Shown here: positions 47,413 through 57,616 of the stretch, piece by piece | Layout: each line of letters begins with the position of its first letter | Numbering within the stretch: the stretch's first letter is position 1 | DNA from: Magnetococcales bacterium | GTDB lineage: Bacteria > Pseudomonadota > Magnetococcia > Magnetococcales > JADFYX01 | DNA: 64,000 nt | NCBI GenBank assembly: GCA_015232405.1 | Contig: JADFZS010000006.1 | Span: forward strand, 1-64,000 | Direction: 5' to 3' | Notes under the pieces: model-generated | Seen by the model: only the letters and a program-made list of their open reading frames with translations | What the model was told of the DNA's origin: nothing | Database searches by the model: none | Translations under genes and position numbers: made by a program

Positions 47413-48261
47413 CTATTTTTGCGATCTCTCCTCTATAACCCGGTTCATGGTTTCGGCTAAAAGTGGAAAACGCAACTCAAACATTTTATATGCACAATCG
47501 GCAAACTGGCGTATCTCATTTTGAGCATCAGATTTGCGTCTTAAGGCAAAAAAGTTCATTAGCGAACGGAAATTGATCGTCCAATAAAGGTCAGAATATG
47601 TAGAGACTGGCATTGCATTACGCAACAGTTCCCTGGCTCTAGCACGATAGGGGTTGCGACCCCCGGCAATCTTTTTTATCTCTCCACTGGCTTCGGCAGC
47701 ATCCAATCTTTGGCAGACCTCGGCATACTCGGTCTGATAAAACTCATGAAGAGAGTTCATCAACTTTTCATAACGTTGGGACTGCTCATCAGTTATAACC
47801 TTGAAACCGTCTACTGTTCTGGCCTCTGCATCGGGGATGAAAAAGGCGGTTATGGGCATACGGTAACGTTGGGAAAACTCGTTGAATGAGCAGATTCTGT
47901 GGCGCATCCACTGTCTTAATACAAATATCGGGGCGATAATCCGCCAACGGAAATGGACCGTCTCAAATGGGGTTCCATGGTTGTGGGAGAGCAGATGGTA
48001 GAGAAGATTGCGATCTTTATCACCAAAATCGGCTAGATTTTCCAAACGATGGTTGGTGGTAGAGATACGGGCCGTATTGATTATAGTTGCCTCATCACCC
48101 CAGCTGTCCTCCAGCTCAATAAAGCCAAAATTACCTATACGTTTGGCAAAATCAGGATTCAATTCACAGCGAGTGTTAATCTCATCTTGAATCTGTTTGG
48201 TAGCATCGGTTTGAAAATCAGGCTCTTCTTGATTTGATTTCTGTGCCATTGAGTCGCTCAC
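47413..48261 (-). CDS. thyX: FAD-dependent thymidylate synthase
   Basis: Makes dTMP from dUMP using methylene-tetrahydrofolate and FAD. The ThyX signature RHRICSFNEFSQRY is at residues 120-133, matching RHRxxSxNExSxRY. The C-terminal half has the conserved RSLMNFFALR. Start is GTG at 48261 or ATG at 48249; neither has an obvious ribosome site. The N-terminal 45 residues are longer than in compact ThyX proteins. Confidence 0.95.
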   Translation of the reverse strand: MSDSMAQKSNQEEPDFQTDATKQIQDEINTRCELNPDFAKRIGNFGFIELEDSWGDEATIINTARISTTNHRLENLADFGDKDRNLLYHLLSHNHGTPFETVHFRWRIIAPIFVLRQWMRHRICSFNEFSQRYRMPITAFFIPDAEARTVDGFKVITDEQSQRYEKLMNSLHEFYQTEYAEVCQRLDAAEASGEIKKIAGGRNPYRARARELLRNAMPVSTYSDLYWTINFRSLMNFFALRRKSDAQNEIRQFADCAYKMFELRFPLLAETMNRVIEERSQK

Positions 48262-48494
48262 TTTGAAACATAATAGAGATGGAAATAGAAAATAAAAAAT
48301 CTAATGCTATTTAAACTGTGCTGCTATTGTAACAATATGAAAATATTAAAAATATATTTAAATTTTATCGCGAAATATAAGAACCAACACCCCCTCTAGA
48401 GTGTAGATGTTATAGCTTAAAAGGTGTATGACACAATGAAACTTTTTACCCGTTTTTGCCTTGCATTATGGTGAATCAAGATAAATTTTCTTTA

Positions 48495-50063
48495 TTAACC
48501 GTTCATTAGATCACTCTGAAGTTTTATTATATAGGGGAGGAGATCTTGGGCTAATAGTCCCGATTCACTATTTCCATCAACAACGGCGGCATCAGCTGCT
48601 GCTCCATGGAGCCAGACACCACAGCGAACCCCGGTTTCTGGAGACCAACCTTGGGTCAATAATCCAGCAATTATCCCGGTTAGCAGATCACCACTACCAC
48701 CTGAAGCCAACCCTGAATTGCCGTTGTCATTAATCCAGGCTCTGCCATCGGGTGCTGCTATTATGGTATCCGCCCCTTTTAATACCAGCCATATCTGCCA
48801 CTCTTTAGCTGTTTTTACTGCGATTCCCAAACGATCTTTTTGAATCTCCGGTACTGTGAGCTGTAAAAGTCGGGCTAACTCCCCTGGATGGGGAGTGAGG
48901 ATAAGTGGAGCACTGCGTTGTTGGGTAACAAGCTGTATCTCGCCACCAGTTATTGCCAGCAAATTTAGTGCATCGGCATCAAGCACAATGGGTATATCTT
49001 TCCATTGCAGGGTCAAGGCCTGTACACAGATATTAAGGTTTGTTTGGGTTCCCAGCCCCGGTCCTATTGCCATGGCGCTGGGTTTGATTGCGGAATCCAG
49101 GATCTTGTTCAACCAGTTGGTTGCCAAATCTTGTTGATTACCCTCGACGGGTAGGGGGATGGTCATGGCCTCTGTAAGTTTGCTTGCAATAATCTGGCGT
49201 GATGGCTCTGGAGTGGCAACTGTTACCAATCCTGGGCCAGTTCGCAATGCTCCCATGGCGGTTAGAGATGCTGCCCCCTCTTTGCCAACACCTCCTGCAA
49301 CTATCAATAGATGACCAAAACTTCCCTTATGACCATCACTTTTACGGCTGGGAATGGTCAGATCCTCAAGTTGATTTCTGGCTACGGTATGTTGTTCAAT
49401 ATCTATAAACTGATCAGGTATACCAATCGGCACAGTGATAATCTCACCACACAATCCAGCACCGGGATATATGCGATGACCAATTTTTTCCACCCCAAAG
49501 GTTACGGTCCAGCGAGCTTTTAGGGCGCAACCCAAAATTCTGCCACTGTTGGCACAGACACCAGATGGTAGATCCACTGCCAACACAGGGATATCCAACT
49601 GGTTGATTATGGCAAACGATTGGGCTATCACACCGCTAACAGGACGGATCAAACCTGTACCGAAAACAGCATCGACAACTATACATGAGTGGGCAGCCAT
49701 GGACTGGATTTTGCTTAACTGTTGTGGCGAGTCAATCTCTCTTATGCTACCACCAATATTTTTAAAAACATTGAAGTGGAGGAGGGCATCACCTTGTAGT
49801 TTAGCGGTTTTGCCGAACAGAATCAGGCTAACTTTAGCTTCACTCTGTAACAAGCGACGGGCGATGACAAAACCATCTCCACCATTATTTCCCCCACCTG
49901 CAAGAATTAATATCTGTTTGGTTCTCCATTGGGAACAGCGATTTTTTAAAATTCTAGTGACACCAGCACCAGCATTCTCCATAAGTACAGCCCCAGGCAG
50001 ACCAACCTCCTCTATGGTTCTATGGTCGGCCCTCTGCATCTGTTCGCTGTTTAATAATTTCAT
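48495..50063 (-). CDS. nnr: Bifunctional NAD(P)H-hydrate epimerase / ADP-dependent NAD(P)H-hydrate dehydratase
   Basis: Repairs hydrated NADH and NADPH. The N-terminal YjeF epimerase domain (about 1-210) shows GGGNNGGDGFVIARRL. The C-terminal ribokinase-like dehydratase domain (about 225-522) shows TPHPGELARLL and the Gly/Asp catalytic loop GSGDLLTGIIAGLL. The 522-residue fused arrangement is the common bacterial form. GAGGGGTG precedes the ATG. It is divergent from the ABC transporter genes. Confidence 0.96.
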   Translation of the reverse strand: MKLLNSEQMQRADHRTIEEVGLPGAVLMENAGAGVTRILKNRCSQWRTKQILILAGGGNNGGDGFVIARRLLQSEAKVSLILFGKTAKLQGDALLHFNVFKNIGGSIREIDSPQQLSKIQSMAAHSCIVVDAVFGTGLIRPVSGVIAQSFAIINQLDIPVLAVDLPSGVCANSGRILGCALKARWTVTFGVEKIGHRIYPGAGLCGEIITVPIGIPDQFIDIEQHTVARNQLEDLTIPSRKSDGHKGSFGHLLIVAGGVGKEGAASLTAMGALRTGPGLVTVATPEPSRQIIASKLTEAMTIPLPVEGNQQDLATNWLNKILDSAIKPSAMAIGPGLGTQTNLNICVQALTLQWKDIPIVLDADALNLLAITGGEIQLVTQQRSAPLILTPHPGELARLLQLTVPEIQKDRLGIAVKTAKEWQIWLVLKGADTIIAAPDGRAWINDNGNSGLASGGSGDLLTGIIAGLLTQGWSPETGVRCGVWLHGAAADAAVVDGNSESGLLAQDLLPYIIKLQSDLMNG

Positions 50064-50107
50064 TTTTCACCCCTCAATAAATATTTATGGGTTTTAGATG
50101 GTTGAAA

Positions 50108-50252
50108 CTAGATCTGGTAATCGTCACCACCCACCTAGCATATCACGGGAAATATATATCACAAATAAGGTGGCAGCGATTTTTTTTGATGATACAACAG
50201 ATAAACCAATATTTTACGCTATTCAACCAACGCCAGTTGCCGAATCTAGGTT
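50108..50252. repeat. Decayed relative of the 26552 foldback element
   Basis: Shares the AATAA loop (50164-50168) and much of one arm with the foldback at 26552-26718: AATAAGGTG, ATAAACCAATATTTTACGC, and CTAG near both ends. The left arm is about 25 bases shorter and more diverged, so it no longer folds as well. Boundaries are approximate. It lies in the divergent region between nnr and the ABC transporter genes. Confidence 0.6.
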
Positions 50253-50327
50253 GATTAATCCAGTCTTTAGTAACAAGATACCGGAGATATTTTTTAACTA
50301 CAAATCTTAAGATCAGTTGGGGGTTGT

Positions 50328-51239
50328 ATGACGGCGGTAGTTTTGGCAGAAGGGTTGAAAAAAGAGTATCCCGGTCATAAAGCTGTTGATGGGATTGATT
50401 TTGAGATTCGCCAGGGGGAGTGTTTCGGAATTCTAGGACCCAATGGAGCTGGAAAATCCACCACCTTGAGAATGGTAATCGGTTTGACCGACCTTGATGG
50501 CGGTAGCTTGGAGCTGTTTGGTCAACCCATGTATCCAGAGCATCCAACTCTAGCAAAAAAAATTGGTGTTGTTCCCCAGGAAGATAATTTAGACCCTGAC
50601 CTTTCAGTTGGGGAGAACCTTCTGGTTTATGGTCGTTATTTTGGTCTCGCCGATAGAGAGGTCAAGGCCAAGATGGATGAGCTGTTGCTCTTTGCCCAGC
50701 TGGAAGACCGTAAAGATGCCATGGTTCGTGAGCTATCCGGGGGGATGATGCGACGTTTAATGATAGCTCGCTCTTTGGTGGCCTCTCCCGATCTTATCGT
50801 TCTTGATGAACCCACAACCGGTTTGGACCCCCAGGCTCGCCATCTGATTTGGCAACGGTTGCGAGCACTGCGTGAAAAGGGGGTGACTCTGCTTTTGACT
50901 ACCCACTATATGGAGGAGGCGGCCCAACTATGTGACCGTCTGTTGATCCTCAACCGTGGACAGATACTTGACCAGGGTTCGCCAACCGCTCTGATTTCCC
51001 GTCATGTGGAACCTGAGGTGGTTGAGGTACGTGGTGACGGGGAGCTGGAAATTCTACAGGAGTCATCACACCTTCCTGGTCGAGTGGAACGGGTGGGGGA
51101 TACCACCTTTTTTTATTCCAACGATGCCCATGTAATACTTGATTTTTTTCGTGATCGTCATGACCTTACCTGTCTTTTACGTCCAGCTAATTTGGAGGAT
51201 GTCTTTCTAAAACTAACGGGGCGGGAGTTGAAGGATTGA
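50328..51239 (+). CDS. ABC-2 exporter ATP-binding protein
   Basis: 303 residues with Walker A GPNGAGKST near residue 42, signature LSGGMMRRL near 140, Walker B IVLDEPTTGLDPQ and a switch His in TTHYMEEAAQ. The C-terminal 90 residues are an extra regulatory-type domain. It is similar to the NodI/DrrA class, which exports lipids, oligosaccharides or drugs. GGGGG precedes the ATG. The permease gene overlaps its stop by 4 bases. Confidence 0.93.
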   Translation: MTAVVLAEGLKKEYPGHKAVDGIDFEIRQGECFGILGPNGAGKSTTLRMVIGLTDLDGGSLELFGQPMYPEHPTLAKKIGVVPQEDNLDPDLSVGENLLVYGRYFGLADREVKAKMDELLLFAQLEDRKDAMVRELSGGMMRRLMIARSLVASPDLIVLDEPTTGLDPQARHLIWQRLRALREKGVTLLLTTHYMEEAAQLCDRLLILNRGQILDQGSPTALISRHVEPEVVEVRGDGELEILQESSHLPGRVERVGDTTFFYSNDAHVILDFFRDRHDLTCLLRPANLEDVFLKLTGRELKD

Positions 51240-52030
51240 TTAACAATATTGGTAAGTTGCTTGGTAGATATCTGCCAAAAAAAGGTTTTGTGCAGGTGTG
51301 GCGCAGACATTTTTTGGTTTGGAGTAAGAGTGCTGTTACATCATTGATGGGTACTTTGGGGGAGCCTTTCCTATATCTGTTGGGTATGGGGTACGGTTTG
51401 GGACGTTTTGTCGGAGAGATAGAAAATGTCGATTATCTGGTCTATCTCACATCGGGAATATTGGCTGCTAGCAGTATGAATACCGCCACTTTTGAGGCTC
51501 TTTATGGTGGTTTTACCCGGATGACCAGACAGAATACCTTCAATGCCATGTTGGCAACGCCACTTAGAGTTGTCGATGTAGTGGCAGGTGAGGTGGCATG
51601 GGGGGCGACAAAAGCCCTTATCTCAGGTATTGCAATATATCTGGTGGGCAATATTCTAGGCTCCATTCCATCACCTGGCGCATTTTTAGTCCTTCCTGTG
51701 GTATTTCTCTCAGGGGTTGTATTTACCTCCATGGCGTTGGTTGTGGTAGCAATTGCTCCAAATTACGACTTTTTTCTCTACTATTTTACTCTGTTTACTA
51801 CACCGATGTTTCTTTTTTGCGGTGTGTTTTATCCGGTAGATTCTCTGCCCCAGGCGGTACAGTTGGTAGCCAACATGTTACCCCTTGCCCATGTGGTTGC
51901 CATAATTCGTCCTCTGACTATCGGTCTGCCACTGGATGATCTGTTTTTTCACCTGAGTGCATTGTGCGCTTATGCTGCTTTAACATTTTTTATAGCTGTC
52001 CAATTGCTTAAAAAACGTCTTATTGTCTAG
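51236..52030 (+). CDS. ABC-2 exporter permease
   Basis: 264 residues with six hydrophobic segments (about 45-70, 75-95, 120-145, 150-175, 180-200, 232-255) of the ABC-2/NodJ type. TTG start overlapping the ATPase stop by 4 bases. It forms the membrane half of the exporter with 50328. Substrate unknown; no nodulation genes are present, so NodJ is a family likeness only. Confidence 0.9.
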   Translation: MINNIGKLLGRYLPKKGFVQVWRRHFLVWSKSAVTSLMGTLGEPFLYLLGMGYGLGRFVGEIENVDYLVYLTSGILAASSMNTATFEALYGGFTRMTRQNTFNAMLATPLRVVDVVAGEVAWGATKALISGIAIYLVGNILGSIPSPGAFLVLPVVFLSGVVFTSMALVVVAIAPNYDFFLYYFTLFTTPMFLFCGVFYPVDSLPQAVQLVANMLPLAHVVAIIRPLTIGLPLDDLFFHLSALCAYAALTFFIAVQLLKKRLIV

Positions 52031-52228
52031 TGATTTGCTCTCTTATCTAAACTGCAAAGCAAAAAAAAACCATAACCACTCTTTGCCAAGACGGAGCGAT
52101 TGTATTAATGTAGGCAGGATTTGTTTGGTGGGGTCAAAGAATAAATATAATTTAAAAGTGCATTGTAAATCTGTAATTTTACGTTAACGAAACTTATAAA
52201 TAGAACTTATTAAAAGGATACTTATACC

Positions 52229-52624
52229 ATGGCCGATCTATTCTCAGCTGAGTGGATGACCCGTTATCAAGAGGAGTGGAACAATGAGCCTGAGCTGGCA
52301 GATGCTTTGGCAAAGATCAACTTCACTTCTACTATAGCCTATGGCATAGAGGGAGAGGAGCAACCTCGTGGTGTCTTGGTTGTACAAGATGGTAAAGCAG
52401 TTAATGCAGGAGCTTATAGCGGTGAGGAGCTTAGTTGGGATTTGCGAGCATCTGAAGATAATTGGAACAAATGGATCGCCAAAGGTCTTGGTATGATGGG
52501 CTTGGGGATGGCTTATACATCCCGTAAGTTAAAGTTTAAAGTTGGTGATTATGGCGCAATGATCAAAGATCCTCGCATGGCAAAACCGTTCATAAAATCC
52601 TTCTCCGTGATGGGAAGAGTATAA
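52229..52624 (+). CDS. SCP2 sterol-binding-like domain protein
   Basis: 131 residues, a single soluble domain resembling the SCP2 sterol/lipid-carrier fold (strand pattern FTSTIAYGIEGEEQPRGVLVV, then GAYSGEELSWDLRAS, and LKVG-type LKFKVGDYGAMIKDP). These proteins bind hydrophobic ligands; the ligand here is unknown. AAGGAT precedes the ATG. The RND adaptor gene follows closely on the same strand. Confidence 0.72.
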   Translation: MADLFSAEWMTRYQEEWNNEPELADALAKINFTSTIAYGIEGEEQPRGVLVVQDGKAVNAGAYSGEELSWDLRASEDNWNKWIAKGLGMMGLGMAYTSRKLKFKVGDYGAMIKDPRMAKPFIKSFSVMGRV

Positions 52625-52655
52625 TTTACTACTAAATTTGAAGGATACAGGATCC

Positions 52656-53834
52656 ATGAGGAATAAGATTTTTTCTCCTGCCCTGCTGGCTTTGATGGTT
52701 GGTTGGGTAGTTAGTGGTGGCTACAGTGCCTCTGCTGCTGATGATCGCCAGATCATAACCGTCAAATCATCTCCAGTTGGTGCGTCCACTACATTGGGTG
52801 GCACGGTTGTTCCTTTCCGGGAGGTGGCTTTTTCAGCCCAGATGCCGGGTCGCATTGAACATATTGCCGGGGTTGAGGGGGACTGGTTCCGAAAGGGGGC
52901 CGTATTGGTTGCCCTTGATACTGAGAATCTGCTCGCCAAAAGACAGGCTGCCAAAGCTTCTCTTTCCAAGGCCAAAGCAGCACTTCGCAACGCAAGGGTA
53001 CAGTATACAAGACAGGTCTATTCTGGCTCCCAGATGGCTTCTGACAATATGGGTATGGATATGCCGCGCCTGTTTGACAGGGTGCTAACAAGACCCATGG
53101 CAGATATGGTCGGTGTTGATAACCCTGAAATAACTCGTAGAGCGCAGATTTATGCCCAGGGCACACAGATTGATCAGGCCCGTTACGGCATGGTGCAAGC
53201 TGAGGCCCAGCTTCGTGAGTTGGACTCATCCATCCGGGACACTCGCTCTATAGCCCCATTTTCCGGTGTATTGGTTGCCAAACATGTTGAGGTTGGTGAC
53301 ACAGTACAACCGGGTATGCCTTTGGTGAGTTTTGCTGATACCAGACATTTGCAAATCAAGGTAGATATTCCTGCTCGTCTGATGCCGGGTGTGAAAAAGG
53401 GGATGATCTTATCGGCTAAGTTGGATGTTGGCAAATCACGGGTTGATACTCGTGTTGCACAGATTTTTCCAATGGCCGATCCCCAACGTCATACTGTAAC
53501 AGTCAAGCTGGATCTGCCAAAAAGCTCTCCAGGTGGACCGGGAATGTATGCGGAAGTGATCATTCCCGATGTTACTTCACCAGAGAGAAATATCCCAACT
53601 ATTCCCAAAACATCAGTAATTTGGCGTGGTAGTCTACCTGCGGTCTCAATTGTCTCTCAAGATGGATCAATTGAACAGCGTCTTGTGCGTCTTGGTGGTT
53701 TGGTTGGAGAAGATATGGTTGGTATCCTCTCTGGTTTAAATGTTGGCGAGCGGATTCTTCTTGTGGGAGCAAGCGGTACAATATCCTCAACGGGTGATTC
53801 CAATGCCATTGAGAGCGGTAACGGTAATAATTAA
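52656..53834 (+). CDS. RND efflux periplasmic adaptor (membrane fusion protein)
   Basis: About 392 residues from ATG at 52656, preferred because the signal peptide (ending SASA, about residue 26) begins there; an in-frame TTG at 52638 is less likely. HlyD-type order: lipoyl/barrel half-motif PFREVAFSAQMPGRIEHI, a helical hairpin (about 85-180), then SIAPFSGVLVAKHVEVGDTV and the beta-barrel. It connects the inner-membrane pump encoded next (53893) to an outer-membrane channel not found here. Confidence 0.9.
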   Translation: MRNKIFSPALLALMVGWVVSGGYSASAADDRQIITVKSSPVGASTTLGGTVVPFREVAFSAQMPGRIEHIAGVEGDWFRKGAVLVALDTENLLAKRQAAKASLSKAKAALRNARVQYTRQVYSGSQMASDNMGMDMPRLFDRVLTRPMADMVGVDNPEITRRAQIYAQGTQIDQARYGMVQAEAQLRELDSSIRDTRSIAPFSGVLVAKHVEVGDTVQPGMPLVSFADTRHLQIKVDIPARLMPGVKKGMILSAKLDVGKSRVDTRVAQIFPMADPQRHTVTVKLDLPKSSPGGPGMYAEVIIPDVTSPERNIPTIPKTSVIWRGSLPAVSIVSQDGSIEQRLVRLGGLVGEDMVGILSGLNVGERILLVGASGTISSTGDSNAIESGNGNN

Positions 53835-53892
53835 GGCAGCCTCTTATTAGATACCTCACCGTTTTTCTAGTTTTTTGTTTGGGAAAAACAAT

Positions 53893-56800
53893 ATGAGCAC
53901 ATCAAATGACCTGACGCCACCACCTAAACCAACTCTGGAGCACCCCGACGCACAGAGTCTAGGTGCAGCAGGGATGATGGCAAAGGCCTTTATCCACTCT
54001 CCATTATCTCCTCTATTTCTCTTTGCCTGTCTGGCAATGGGGCTTATGGGTTTGATGTTGACACCACGTCAGGAAGACCCACAAATATCTGTACCCATGG
54101 TGGATATTTTTGTCCAGTATGGCGGAGCCTCCTCTGAGCAGGTTACCTCTTTGGTGACATCTCCTCTTGAGCGGATAATGAGTGAAATACCGGGTGTGAA
54201 GCATGTCTACTCTGCCTCTATGCGGGGCCAGGGCATGATCACTGTGGAGTTTGACGTGGGTGAGGATATGGAAGCATCCTTGGTCAAACTGTATGATAAA
54301 ATTCAGTCCAATATGGATCTGATGCCCCCAGATGTGAAGCCACCGTTGGTTAAACCAAAATCGGTGGATGATGTGCCCATTGTCACCCTTACTTTGTGGT
54401 CAAATGAGATCAACGACAGTGTTTTAAGGGTGCTGTCCTTAGATGTTTTGCAAAAATTAAACGAGGTTAAAAACAGCTCCCAGGGTTTCATTGTTGGTGG
54501 TCGTTCTCAACAGATACGGGTTGAGGTATTTCCTGAGAGACTATCGGGCTTTGGTATTAGTTTGGACCATATCGCCCAGACCATTAAAACTGCCAACAGT
54601 GAAAAAGATATCGGTAGTGTGGAGTCAGAAGATACTGGCTATCGGGTGATTACCGGTACTTATATCAAAAATGCCTATGATCTATCCCAGCTTATGGTTG
54701 GTACTAGATTTGGTTCACCTATTTATGTCCGTGATGTAGCTCAGGTTTTCTCTGGACCGGAGGAGACCAAACAGATGGTCACCTATACCACTGGTCCTGC
54801 TTATCAAGGGGATACTGGTCCGGCCTCTGCTGCGGCTGCGGTTACGATTGCCGTTGCTAAAAAAATGGGTTCCAACGGTGTTACCGTTGCCAATGATATT
54901 TTAAGCCGTGTTGAAGAGTTGAAGGGGTCATTAATTCCAAGCAATGTCAATGTTGCTGTTACCCGTAACTATGGTGAAACTGCTGATGAGAAGGTTAATG
55001 AGCTTCTCTTCAAACTAGTTGTTGCCACCTCTGCCGTTACCTTTTTGGTTTGGTGGGCACTTGGCTTTAAACCAGCTATTGTTACCTTGGTGGTTATCCC
55101 CGTTGTTATCTTGATGACGGTTTTTTCCGCTTGGATACTTGGTCTAACCATCGACAGGGTTAGTCTGTTTGCCCTTATCTTCTCCATCGGTATTTTGGTT
55201 GATGATGCCATTGTGGTGGTTGAGAATATCTACCGCCGTTGGCTGCTGGAGGATAACTGTTGCCATCTGATCTCCATTGATGCGGTACGTGAGGTGGGCA
55301 ACCCGACGATTTTGGCAACATTTACTGTTATCGCTGCCTTGATGCCCATGGCTGCTGTTAGGGGTATGATGGGACCATACATGATGCCAATTGCGGTTTT
55401 GGGATCTGTGGCAATGCTCTTTTCGCTATTTGCTGCTTTTGTCTTTACCCCTTGGCTGGCTCAGTTGATCAAACCCAGCATGCGCTCTTTGCATCACCAT
55501 TCTGAAAAAGAGCATAGATCTACAGAAAAGCTGGAGACAATGTACCGTGCGATTATTCCGGCACTACTTGATAGCAAAATCAAAGGATACGGTTTTCTTC
55601 TAGCTTTGATAGCTGGCTTTGCCGGGTCTTGTCTGCTGTTTTATACCACAGATGTGACAGTTAAAATCATGCCTCTGGATAATAAGCCGGAGTTTAATGT
55701 GGTCATAAACATGACCGAGGGAACTGCACTGCCCAAGACAGCCAATCTGGCAAATAAACTGACCGAAAAAATCAAGGCGGAGGTTCCTGAAGTTACCGCC
55801 TTGCAAACCTATGTCGGTACGGCATCGCCATTTAACTTTAACGGCATGGTGCGTCACTATTATCTAAGGAGAAACTCTTGGGAGGCAGATATTCAGGTTC
55901 AACTTCTGCACAAGAGTAAACGTGAAAGAACCAGCCATGATATAGCCGAGGCGGTACGTTTGATATTAACGCCAATTGCCCATGAGGCGGGGGCGAAAAT
56001 TCAGGTGGTTGAGATGCCTCCTGGTCCACCAGTTTTACAATCGGTTGTTGCCGAGGTGACAGGGCCGACATCTGAGATTCGCCATGAAGTAGCCAACCAT
56101 ATTACCGAGCTATTTGAAGAAGCTGAGGGTATTGTCGATGTTGACAACTACATGCAGCAAGATTTTGATCTATGGCGTTTTGAGGTAGATACTGAAAAAG
56201 CGGTGCGGAGGGGTATTTCAGTTGATGCTATCAACCGTAACCTTGGTATGGCTATGGGTGGTGCAAGGTTGGGTGACGTAAAACGGGGCAATGTACTGGA
56301 ACCAACCTATATTGTTCTTCAGGTTCCAATGGCGATCCGTTCCAAAATTACCAGCTTGGCCGATCTGCCGATCTCCTCTCCTTCGGGAAGCATAGTACCT
56401 TTGGGTGAGTTGGGTCATTTTGTAAAAGGCAAGCAGGACCCGATTATCTATCATAAAGATCTACGCCCTGTGGAGTATATCACGGGTGAGGTGACTGGAG
56501 TATTGGATGCTCCTATCTATAGTATGTTGGAGGTGGATAAAAAACTGCAGGATTATACCACTCCTGATGGTCATGTAATTTCAGGTGAATTCCTTGGTGC
56601 ACCAGAGACCTATGCCAAAAGTGGATTTGAGTGGACTGGGGAGTGGACAGTCACCTTTGAGACATTCAGGGATATGGGCATGGCTTTTGGCGTTGCTCTT
56701 ATCTTGATATATATGTTGGTGGTTTGGGAATTTGGTAACTTTACCCTTCCGGCAATTATTATGGCTCCTATTCCTTTGACCTTGTTGGGTATTGTTCCTG

Positions 56801-57609
56801 GTCACTATATTATGGATGCCAAGTTTACCGCCACCTCAATGATCGGATTTATCGCCTTGGCTGGTATCATTGTGCGTAACTCCATTCTTCTTGTGGATTT
56901 TGCCCAGCAGGAGATCTACAACGGTGTAAATGTGCGTGATGCGGTTATTCTTTCCTGTAAAGCTAGAACCAGACCCATCATAATTACTGCTCTGGCCTTG
57001 GTGGCTGGATCCAGTGTTATCATGAGTGACTTTATCTTCCGGGGTATGGCTGTATCGTTACTGTTTGGTGTCTTGGTATCAACGGTATTGACCCTGTTGG
57101 TTATTCCTCTTGGTTGTGTGACTTTTTCCAGCGCATTTAAAACTCGGGATAGCTTGAGTGACGATGAGCCTTCACAGCAGAGTGGTCCTGCATTTACAAC
57201 TGCTAGCATAGGTATGGCGACTGCTGCAGCAACAGTAACAGCTAAAGCTGAGGCGGTTACGGCTGTTGCGAGTAAAAGTGACAAGGTTATAGAACCAAAT
57301 ACACCGAGGGTTACAACAAAGCCAGTAGTTGGTGAAAAAGGGGCAGAGGCAAAGCCAGCAGCCAAAGCTACAGCGGCTAAAAAACCAGCGGCCAAAACAA
57401 CTACGGCTAAAACAACAGCAGCTAAAAAACCTGCAGCCAAACCAATAACGGCTAAAAAACCAGCAGCTAAAAGTACTGTAACTGCGAAGGCTTCCACAAC
57501 AGCAGCCAAAAAGCCTACGGCCAAGAAACCAGCAGCAAAAAGTGCTGAAAAAACCTCTAGCTCACGGCGGGGTATTCGTATGAAACCGACAAAAAGCGAC
57601 CAAGGATAA
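53893..57609 (+). CDS. RND efflux pump with Lys/Ala/Pro-rich, histone-H1-like tail
   Basis: An AcrB-family proton-driven exporter of about 1238 residues from ATG at 53893 (in-frame TTG at 53875 possible). Two sets of membrane helices flank two large periplasmic loops. Proton-relay Asp residues lie in GILVDDAIVVVENIYRR. From about residue 1096 a cytoplasmic tail is added: low complexity, with repeated AAKKPAAK-type units (about 60 residues of Lys, Ala, Thr, Pro) and a basic end. Ordinary RND pumps stop before this. It may bind nucleic acid or acidic surfaces. Confidence 0.9.
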   Translation: MSTSNDLTPPPKPTLEHPDAQSLGAAGMMAKAFIHSPLSPLFLFACLAMGLMGLMLTPRQEDPQISVPMVDIFVQYGGASSEQVTSLVTSPLERIMSEIPGVKHVYSASMRGQGMITVEFDVGEDMEASLVKLYDKIQSNMDLMPPDVKPPLVKPKSVDDVPIVTLTLWSNEINDSVLRVLSLDVLQKLNEVKNSSQGFIVGGRSQQIRVEVFPERLSGFGISLDHIAQTIKTANSEKDIGSVESEDTGYRVITGTYIKNAYDLSQLMVGTRFGSPIYVRDVAQVFSGPEETKQMVTYTTGPAYQGDTGPASAAAAVTIAVAKKMGSNGVTVANDILSRVEELKGSLIPSNVNVAVTRNYGETADEKVNELLFKLVVATSAVTFLVWWALGFKPAIVTLVVIPVVILMTVFSAWILGLTIDRVSLFALIFSIGILVDDAIVVVENIYRRWLLEDNCCHLISIDAVREVGNPTILATFTVIAALMPMAAVRGMMGPYMMPIAVLGSVAMLFSLFAAFVFTPWLAQLIKPSMRSLHHHSEKEHRSTEKLETMYRAIIPALLDSKIKGYGFLLALIAGFAGSCLLFYTTDVTVKIMPLDNKPEFNVVINMTEGTALPKTANLANKLTEKIKAEVPEVTALQTYVGTASPFNFNGMVRHYYLRRNSWEADIQVQLLHKSKRERTSHDIAEAVRLILTPIAHEAGAKIQVVEMPPGPPVLQSVVAEVTGPTSEIRHEVANHITELFEEAEGIVDVDNYMQQDFDLWRFEVDTEKAVRRGISVDAINRNLGMAMGGARLGDVKRGNVLEPTYIVLQVPMAIRSKITSLADLPISSPSGSIVPLGELGHFVKGKQDPIIYHKDLRPVEYITGEVTGVLDAPIYSMLEVDKKLQDYTTPDGHVISGEFLGAPETYAKSGFEWTGEWTVTFETFRDMGMAFGVALILIYMLVVWEFGNFTLPAIIMAPIPLTLLGIVPGHYIMDAKFTATSMIGFIALAGIIVRNSILLVDFAQQEIYNGVNVRDAVILSCKARTRPIIITALALVAGSSVIMSDFIFRGMAVSLLFGVLVSTVLTLLVIPLGCVTFSSAFKTRDSLSDDEPSQQSGPAFTTASIGMATAAATVTAKAEAVTAVASKSDKVIEPNTPRVTTKPVVGEKGAEAKPAAKATAAKKPAAKTTTAKTTAAKKPAAKPITAKKPAAKSTVTAKASTTAAKKPTAKKPAAKSAEKTSSSRRGIRMKPTKSDQG

Positions 57610-57616
57610 CCATTCA

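Noticed and set aside
50328-52030. Nodulation exporter NodI/NodJ
   Set aside because: Only family-level likeness; no nod genes or rhizobial context are present, so gene symbols were not assigned.
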